Shown one piece after another: positions 58,301 to 64,000 of a stretch of DNA of 64,000 nucleotides. Under the pieces are notes generated by a model, which saw only the letters and a program-made list of their open reading frames with translations, did no database searches and was not told where the DNA came from. Source of the stretch: Saururus chinensis (lineage: Eukaryota > Streptophyta > Magnoliopsida > Piperales > Saururaceae); assembly GCA_035235625.1 (NCBI GenBank), contig CP141148.1, positions 37,015,057 to 37,079,056 on the forward strand. The letters run 5' to 3'. A program made the position numbers and the translations under genes. Within the stretch, counting starts at the first letter, position 1. Each line of letters opens with the position of its first letter.

Positions 58301-59455
58301 TAAAATAGAACTACCCGTATGATGAACCGGTAAGGATTGTCCATGGCCAACATAAACTGACTCACATCCAATTGAAGAAGAAGGAATATTCAAATGAGTC
58401 ATATCCTTGGTAATGTGATCTGTTGCACCAGAATCAAGTAACCAGGTTGGATCTAATTGTCCAGAGGTAAATGTGGAATGTGCAACCCGTGGCTGACTAG
58501 AAGTATTAGAGGCAATGGGTCGATAACCATTGTATGAAGGATCATATCGATGATAACACTTAAATGCAAGAGGATTTGTTAAACCACATATCTGACATGG
58601 AACTCGAGCAGCTTGAGCATTACTACGTTGAGAACTACCAGTATTCTGAACTTGAAAATTTCCCCTATTAGCAATTTGGTGAGAGCTCTAACCAATATGA
58701 AACTGAGAATTCTGAAAACTGCCTCGACCTCGACCACTATATGAATTTGCTTGGCCACGACCAAAAGCAAATTGATGCTGATTATAAGAGGTGCGACTAG
58801 TAATCATAGCTGATGGCTGAGAAATATTTGAAGATTTTGTAGCCGTCTTAAAAGCAATTGTAGCTTCTTCTGCCAAAAGCAAAGTCCATAATTCATAAAC
58901 GGTTATGGGTGTATCCCTTGTACAAATAGAAGTGGTGAACGCCTCATAAGTAGATGATATCCCAGTCAATGTATGAAGAACTAGCTCATCATCATGTAAA
59001 GGAGCGTCACTGATCAGCTAAATCCTTTAATTGATCCAGATATGTAGTCATAGAACTACCAAGTTGACTTTTGAATTTGCAGTCTGATATTGAGAATATG
59101 AGAACGTGATAAAGAGGTAAACCGACTTTCCAATGCAAGCCAGATATCACGAGCAGACTTCATACCAAGAACATGTGGAAGAAGAGAAGCAGACATAGTT
59201 GATTTAAGACATGTAACAAGATGGACATTATGAGATTGCCAGTGAGTTCAAAACCATTTTTCCATAATCATCATAAATGTGAGCTTCAGGGCATGGAATC
59301 GATCCATCAATATATCCAATCAACTCATATGCAGAAAGAACAGTGTGCAATTGATCACGCCAGACTAAGAAATTAGTAGAATCCAATTTGACAGTCACAA
59401 GAGACGACAAATTTGAGACCAAGAACTTGATCAATGGTGGTTAATTCACCATGAT
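55356..59455 (-). pseudogene. Copia gag-pol polyprotein remains
   Basis: Read leftward: gag at 58688-59434 (LDSTNFLVWRDQLHTVL; GISSTYEAF; RGRGSFQNS). A zinc knuckle near 58555-58600 (CQICGLTNPLAFKC) has Pro where the CCHC His should be. Protease LLDSGATDHIT lies near 58405-58460. Integrase at 56899-58213 has WHCRLGHPS and HFTWLYPIKHKGDVYE. Reverse transcriptase at 56142-56770 has SLYGLKQAPHAWYDKL, then LLVYVDDILLTGSD with the YVDD centre. RNase H at 55356-56105 has IVGALQYLTNTRPDLAY and ALSANPVFHARTKHIE. Stops or frame shifts lie between most blocks (for example near 57660, 57430, 56540, 56140 and 55700), so no full polyprotein can be made. It would drive cytoplasmic reverse transcription and nuclear integration if intact. 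Confidence 0.92.
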
Positions 59456-59731
59456 CGAGTAGAAGTTTGATTAATGGTGAAAATCAACACCGAAAAAGTT
59501 GGATCAGAACCGAAAACTTTGGGACGAAGAAACCAAAAGTACAGATGAAGAAATCAATTTGATTATTTGTAATAGAGTGAGAAAGATATCAACCAGAGAG
59601 GAAAGCGTGGAGAAGAACTTGTCAAAACTCCTTTATTGAAGGTTTGGTAATGGTAGATGGCGGAAAGCAGGTCCGAAAAAAAAAAAGGAAAGGGAAAGTG
59701 CCCTAGCACCCCTTTTTGGCTCTTGATACCA

Positions 59732-59896
59732 TGATGAAAAAGTAATTGTGATTTTCAATTCATTAATTGATCTAAAGAGTACAATAGTATTTATATTGTA
59801 TAAGACAACCAAGACTAGTCAAACCACGTTGACTTTCAGTTAACTACAATATACTAAAACAACACACTGACTAATTACAATTATACATCTTTAACA
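59732..59896 (-). repeat. 5' LTR of the copia element
   Basis: This is 165 bp. On the minus strand it is followed directly by the TGGTATCAAGAGCC primer-binding site at 59718-59731. Confidence 0.9.
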
Positions 59897-60254
59897 AGTG
59901 GGAGGGTAGGGAGGCACAAAATTGAATGCTTCGATACCAATGTTGTAGACCAATGACTACGCAAGATAAATTAGAGGTAAAAAGATAAAAAAATAACTGA
60001 AAGATAAAATTAAAATAAATTAATTCTGAATTGATTTTTGAATTATGAAATAGGACAAAACCCCTACATATTTATAGGTAATTTAGAATCCTAATCCTAT
60101 TACTAATTGAATTTCTAATTTGAAGGAGCGTCTAATATTAGCCTAAGCCTAATAAAAATAAAATCCTAATTTTGATAACTTATTCTTACTAACAATAATT
60201 AAATCTTAATGTTAATAGACTATAAAGGTAGGACCCGACCCCTAGGACAGGTCA
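59897..60254 (-). mobile_element. LTR and primer site of the host LTR element
   Basis: Plus-strand TGTTGTAGACCAATG at about 59959 to GGACAGGTCA at 60254 reads, on the minus strand, as an LTR starting TGACCTGTCC and ending CAACA, then TTGGTATCGAAGC as primer-like site. The copia element lies 40-60 bp inside. No partner LTR was found. The outer LTR edge lies 10 bases from the exon of gene 3. Confidence 0.5.
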
Positions 60255-60263
60255 TAACGTAAA

Positions 60264-60634
60264 GTGGTTCTAAAAATGATGCAAATGTGGATCAAACTCG
60301 GTGGAGCCACACCTGGATTGCCCCAGTGGAGTATGGAGGCATGGCTAGTGGCTTCGGCACCTTTATTCCAAACGATAACATTGCCCTCCACCATATATAC
60401 ATAATTCCTATGTGCATTTGCCTCGTTTCTTTGTTGTCTATTTGGGTTGTTCCACATTCAGCCATCCTATATCCAACCAACGACCAGACTCTCAATTGTC
60501 TCATGATGGCTGCCGGGGTTTTTCTTGTCATCGTTGCAGCCCTTGCAGCATGGATGCTCGTTCATAGGCCTCAAGTGACAAGGATGGCTCTCGTCTTACT
60601 CTCCCATTTCTTGAGAATAAGAAAAGATACATGA
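60264..60634 (+). pseudogene. Gene 3: paralogue of gene 1, second exon only
   Basis: The frame reads SGSKNDANVDQTRWSHTWIA, matching SDSRNDANMDQTQVSQTA of gene 1 exon 2. Two hydrophobic segments follow (IYIIPMCICLVSLLSIWVV and CLMMAAGVFLVIVAALAAWM), ending FLRIRKDT. At the position of the gene 1 acceptor (GATGCAG) the sequence is ATAACG, and LTR DNA begins a few bases upstream, so the original intron end is gone. A GTAAAG just inside might serve as a weak substitute. No first exon was found. The 3' flank still resembles that of gene 1. The frame is open for over 120 codons, so it may have kept coding ability for some time. Confidence 0.55.
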
Positions 60635-61100
60635 AAGAAATATTATTTGTATTAATGATAAATGAGATCAAATAAAACCGTAATGCTATTGGCATTATTT
60701 GTATTTTTTATATAAGAAATAATATGTTGTCTTAATCAGTTTTGCTATTGGCATTGGCCTATCAGAGTGATACTTAATTCTCTTGTACATTTAGTTGTAT
60801 TCACAACTCCATAATATCCTGCTTAAAAATTTTATGTTATGCCTTCGCATAGAAGTGGACTTAATTCATCTGTTAAATACCATAATCTAGTAGAGAAGGA
60901 ATCCATGCTAGCATGATCAATATACTAGCTGCCTATGGTTGAGAGTCCAGAGATATGGACGGCAATATCTTGCATAAACCAATATTCCTCATGCCGATCT
61001 AAATTAGAGGGGAATGCTTATCTACACAGTGGAAAATTAATGGATATTCCTGTCTGTGTACACTTTTAATTACACATGTTGTTAGACCTTTAACTTATTA
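60635..61100. other. 3' flank of gene 3
   Basis: CAGAGTGATACTTAATTCTC, TGTACATTTAGTTGTATTCAC and TTTTATGTTATGCC at 60753-60846 match the 20205-20290 flank of gene 1. No further gene is seen. Confidence 0.55.
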
Positions 61101-61865
61101 GATGGGAAAAGTGGGCGGCTACCCCCTTACTTGGCAATGGACAACTAAATTGCTTGGGCGACGGACAGCCTAAGCAGCCCCTTGGGCATGGACGGATGCT
61201 GGAGCAGCGCAAGAGGTGTTCCAGACGAGCTACTTGCCTTGCGGAGCAGGATGAGTAGGAGTCTTTGCACGGGCAGGGCTCTAGCAGTGAAGCTGGGAGC
61301 TACTTGGACATAGGGATGGATTCCTAAGGTGGACATAATTCACTTATGCAGGATTGCTACACTCCTAGCATGAGTAGGAGTCGAGGCAGCGAGTTCCCTA
61401 GACGGATAGGACTCTTGGAGGCAGCATGACATTGGACTTCTAGTGGAAGATGGACCCCCTTGCAGGTTTCCTGATTTGGGCTAGGGGCGAACTGCTTGTT
61501 GGGCTGAGCAGGGTGAGAACTCTTATTTAGGTGGGTTTTGTACTCCTAGTAACATAAGGACTGGCCAGTTCAGGCTGAGTCTATTTAAGGGGGAGAGCAA
61601 GAGCGGCCATGGTTGATTGGGGTGACTGATTTGTTCATGCAAGGGAGAGCAAGAGCGGCCATGGCTGATTGGGGTGACTGATTTGTTCATGCATAGTGAA
61701 CCAGGGAGCTTTCAATCTGGTGGATCAGCCTTTGCCCTCTCCCTACCATTGAATTTCGACAGACAAAAATATAGCTTGGGCGGAGTCCCTTGTACCAGGA
61801 TGGACTTGTTCTATGTTTGTGTTGTTTGTTTTTGTTTTACTTTCGCATACGAGTGAGAAGGAAGG
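61101..61865. repeat. GC-rich LTR-like segment with a 52-bp tandem duplication
   Basis: A CTATTTAAGGGG box (61580-61592) is followed by two near-identical 52-bp units at 61592-61643 and 61644-61695 (GGGAGAGCAAGAGCGGCCAT...TTGTTCATGCA). The TATTTAA box, GC-rich context and lack of coding motifs suggest LTR promoter DNA, but I could not fix termini. Confidence 0.4.
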
Positions 61866-62420
61866 AGAGTGGCTGCTGGTTGCGCGGCACATTCAGGCTA
61901 TCACGTGGGTGAATCAGTGTACGCTAGTTTGTCCCCGTGACACATGCCAAAAGGTTAATTTAGACAGAGATTCTTAGATTAGATATGTACCCCTGAGAAT
62001 TTCAAAGAAACTACATGGAATTTTTCCAAGTCAAAATACGAGTGGCACATAAAAATAGAATTGACAAAAATAAGTATTATGTGAAACACAAACAAAAGAT
62101 ATCCCTAATGTGGTTCACCTCATAACCCTACATCCATTGGAGGGCTTATTTTCTTATATATATAATAAAAAAATAATTATAAGCCTGGGTTTAGACGTGC
62201 TATTGTGAGGCCAAGTATCATGGCCCTTCATATTTTAATTTGATTGTGCGCATTCATAAAAAGGAGAAAGGGAGTGATTCAAACATATTTGCCCTTAAAT
62301 CACGAGGCCTAGGTTCATGTTAGCTCCCGTTGGCACGTGAGCCCGAGCAAATACTTAAATGAGTCTCTCTATAAATATATATTTTGTTCTCAATTCTACT
62401 TTAGGATTGATGAGAGACAG
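61866..62420. other. Intergenic DNA without recognisable genes
   Basis: No gene or transposon terminus was recognised. Words such as GAGGCCTAGGTTCATG and CGTGAGCCC near 62300-62345 resemble the CCTAGGCTCAC element family. Confidence 0.4.
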
Positions 62421-62632
62421 TAAGTCAAAAGCCACATATTTCTCAATTATTTCTAAACTTATGATCCATCTACAATATGCTTGCTAATAGTCATGTCAAG
62501 GGGCGACAACACCAATACTCCCACCTGATAAGTCAAAAGCTAAATATTTCTAAACTTATGATCCATCTACAATAATAAGATTGCTAATAATCACATCAAG
62601 GGGCAACAACACCAATACGCCCAACTGATTTT
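62421..62632 (+). repeat. Tandem duplication of about 108 bp
   Basis: TAAGTCAAAAGCCACATATT at 62421 recurs as TAAGTCAAAAGCTAAATATT at 62530. Both run through CTTATGATCCATCTACAATA, TTGCTAATA and ACAACACCAATACKCCCA. Confidence 0.85.
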
Positions 62633-63590
62633 TTGTTTGTAAAATGAAAAAAAACAAACTTAGGTGACCCGTGTGTAGTTACTATAATCACTATAGTAGT
62701 AAAGTTAATTAATTTACTGATAACAAAGTTAATTAATTTCTTTAAATTTTGATGAGAAATTAACTAGAGGCTAATTAAAATCTCAATTATGATGTAATGA
62801 AAATTTATATTGATAGAGAAGGTATCCAGGTGCGCCTAGTCACTTGCAATTACATTCCCCACTCACATTAAGCCGGTAAGCTAAGTATAAGAAAAGCACA
62901 GGAATTATTCATCTAACTATTTTTTTTCCCAATGAAGCCAAACGCAGGTGCCAGACTGCCAGTAACAACTGGCTATAACCAGTTTTAATAGCTACACGTG
63001 CCCGCTGTAACAGAGGCGCATTTAATAATCATCATGATAGGTCAGCCGCGTTTACGTTGAATTAATTGATTGGCTGTCGGGATGCAGCCGTGTTGTCTGA
63101 GTCTGACTGCTTCCCAGAAGGGGACTCGTTGACAGAAGGCGACAACCTGCGACGTTAAAAGGGAGTCATATGAAATGGATCTTATGAATCAGAATGACAG
63201 ACCAATTCCAAAAGTACGTATAACAAACTTTTTCACTAATCATTAAAGTATCAAAATGACAGCATTTTTTGTCTTATTATAATCAAGTCAAAACGTGGAC
63301 ACATAGTGGTCTGGTCTCTGAACAGAACAACGAACCGGGAACCATCCACTCACCCAGTCACACCCTTACTCGGCTGGATTTTTGGAACCGGTCCAGTCCG
63401 GCTCAGTATCAAATCTACCTACTTGATCTAAATTACTGCAAACATCAAGTTGGTAATCTTTCTTACTTAACAAAAAGTAAAAAAACAACGTAATCTGAGT
63501 TGCAACTTGGGCTGTTAGCGGAAGCAGATCGTGGTTTTCTCTGCCCATGTTGGTGTCCGTTTAGTGCAAACCTATCTCTAGGCCTCAAAG
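62633..63590. other. Intergenic DNA without recognisable genes
   Basis: A small repeat of AAAGTTAATTAATTT occurs at 62700 and 62728. The frames at 63269-63493 and 63366-63548 lack any motif and overlap on opposite strands. Confidence 0.45.
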
Positions 63591-63593
63591 CCA

Positions 63594-63785
63594 AATATTC
63601 TCTATGTATTAAATTAATAGCTTTATTTAATTTTTTAAAATAAATTAATTTTAATTTATTTTAAAAAACCAAATATTTTCTATGTATTAAATTAATAGTT
63701 TTATTTAGTTTTTTAAAATAAATTTATTTTAATTTATTTTAAAAAACTAAATAAAACTATTAATTTAAATACGAAGAGAATATAA
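63594..63785. mobile_element. AT-rich palindromic MITE with a duplicated left arm
   Basis: TTCTCTATGTATTAAATTAA with TAGYTTTATTTARTTTTTTA occurs at 63598 and 63675. The second copy pairs with AAAACTAAATAAAACTATTA and ATACGAAGAGAA to its right, forming a full hairpin (about 63672-63780). It resembles the Stowaway-like words seen at 31850, 50046 and 25566 (CCAAATTAATAGYTCCATTT). Confidence 0.65.
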
Positions 63786-64000
63786 AATGTAAGGCTGATT
63801 CAGTAGCATCAGCTGCAATAAGTGATCGGTGTCATTTTGTGAATAGAAAATAGTGTGGTGATATGTCCACAAATTGGTCTGCTGTAAAAATGAGACAAAC
63901 AACACCACCAACTCTTGAGTGATGATAAGTTCTCGACATAAAGACTCAATTTAAAATCCCAAATCCTAAGCTTTACAGAAGTAGCGCCAACAAGCTTTAC

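Larger units (their letters stand above)
55177..59896 (-). mobile_element. Ty1/copia retrotransposon, 4720 bp, decayed
   Basis: Short LTRs lie at 55177-55342 and 59732-59896 (about 165 bp, TGATGAAAAAGTAA...CTTTAACA in plus orientation), with few differences. On the minus strand a TGGTATCAAGAGCC primer site follows the 5' LTR, and a TTGAAGGGGAC purine tract precedes the 3' LTR. Flanks GGTGG and AGTGG may be a 5-bp target duplication with one mismatch. Very short LTRs and domain order gag-PR-IN-RT-RH are copia traits, perhaps the Ale type. Confidence 0.92.

Overview
The window is plant nuclear DNA, almost certainly from a flowering plant. The evidence is a coiled-coil NB-ARC resistance-gene relic, spliced genes with GT-AG introns, a FAR1-type relic, and a dense mix of plant transposon types: Ty1/copia, Ty3-like gag elements, large solo LTRs, CACTA-like, hAT-like, Mutator-like and Tourist-like elements. 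I cannot name the species. Most of the 64 kb is transposable-element sequence in an AT-rich background, and intact coding capacity is scarce.

Layout. 1-1163: 5' part of a broken CC-NB-ARC gene on the minus strand, cut by the window edge. 2818-2998: small inverted-repeat element. 3034-5997: CACTA-like element whose middle is an array of CT-rich tracts and hairpins. 6010-8088: intergenic repeats. 8089-13395: one large LTR plus a partial second copy, the first carrying a second CACTA-like element. 13780-20300: a small membrane-protein gene (gene 1) whose first intron is filled by a 4.65-kb LTR element with gag but no visible pol; a 213-bp Mutator-type MITE lies just upstream. 20790-24240: Tourist-like MITE, GC-rich stretches and short duplications. 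24247-26401: two-exon membrane-protein gene on the minus strand (gene 2). 28407-29704: Mutator-like transposon. 31180-32708: hAT-like element with a perfect 8-bp target duplication. 33034-33890: FAR1-type pseudogene. 34747-38793: probable large LTR with internal tandem repeats. 39600-41372: multi-exon gene on the minus strand of unknown function. 42694-46989: 4.3-kb solo LTR with perfect 5-bp target duplication, inserted in inverse orientation into an older LTR of the same family that runs to 49694. 49695-50852: truncated hAT-like copy. 53112-54050: three 315-bp tandem repeats. 54180-54745: complete Tourist-like MITE. 55177-59896: decayed copia element nested in another LTR-element remnant. 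60264-60634: exon of gene 3, a paralogue of gene 1. 61100-64000: GC-rich repeat-like DNA, short duplications and a MITE.

How it fits together. The window records successive insertions. Genes 1 and 3 share a similar exon start (asparagine-aspartate-alanine-asparagine, then aspartate-glutamine-threonine) and similar 3' flanks, so they are duplicates. Both now have LTR DNA immediately upstream of the second exon. Gene 1 keeps a splice acceptor but carries a frameshift. Gene 3 has lost the equivalent acceptor to the LTR edge. No prokaryotic operon, CRISPR array, rRNA or tRNA gene was recognised. The most novel items are the gene 1/gene 3 family, the pol-less gag element, the spliced gene at 39.6-41.4 kb, and the internal array of the CACTA-like element.
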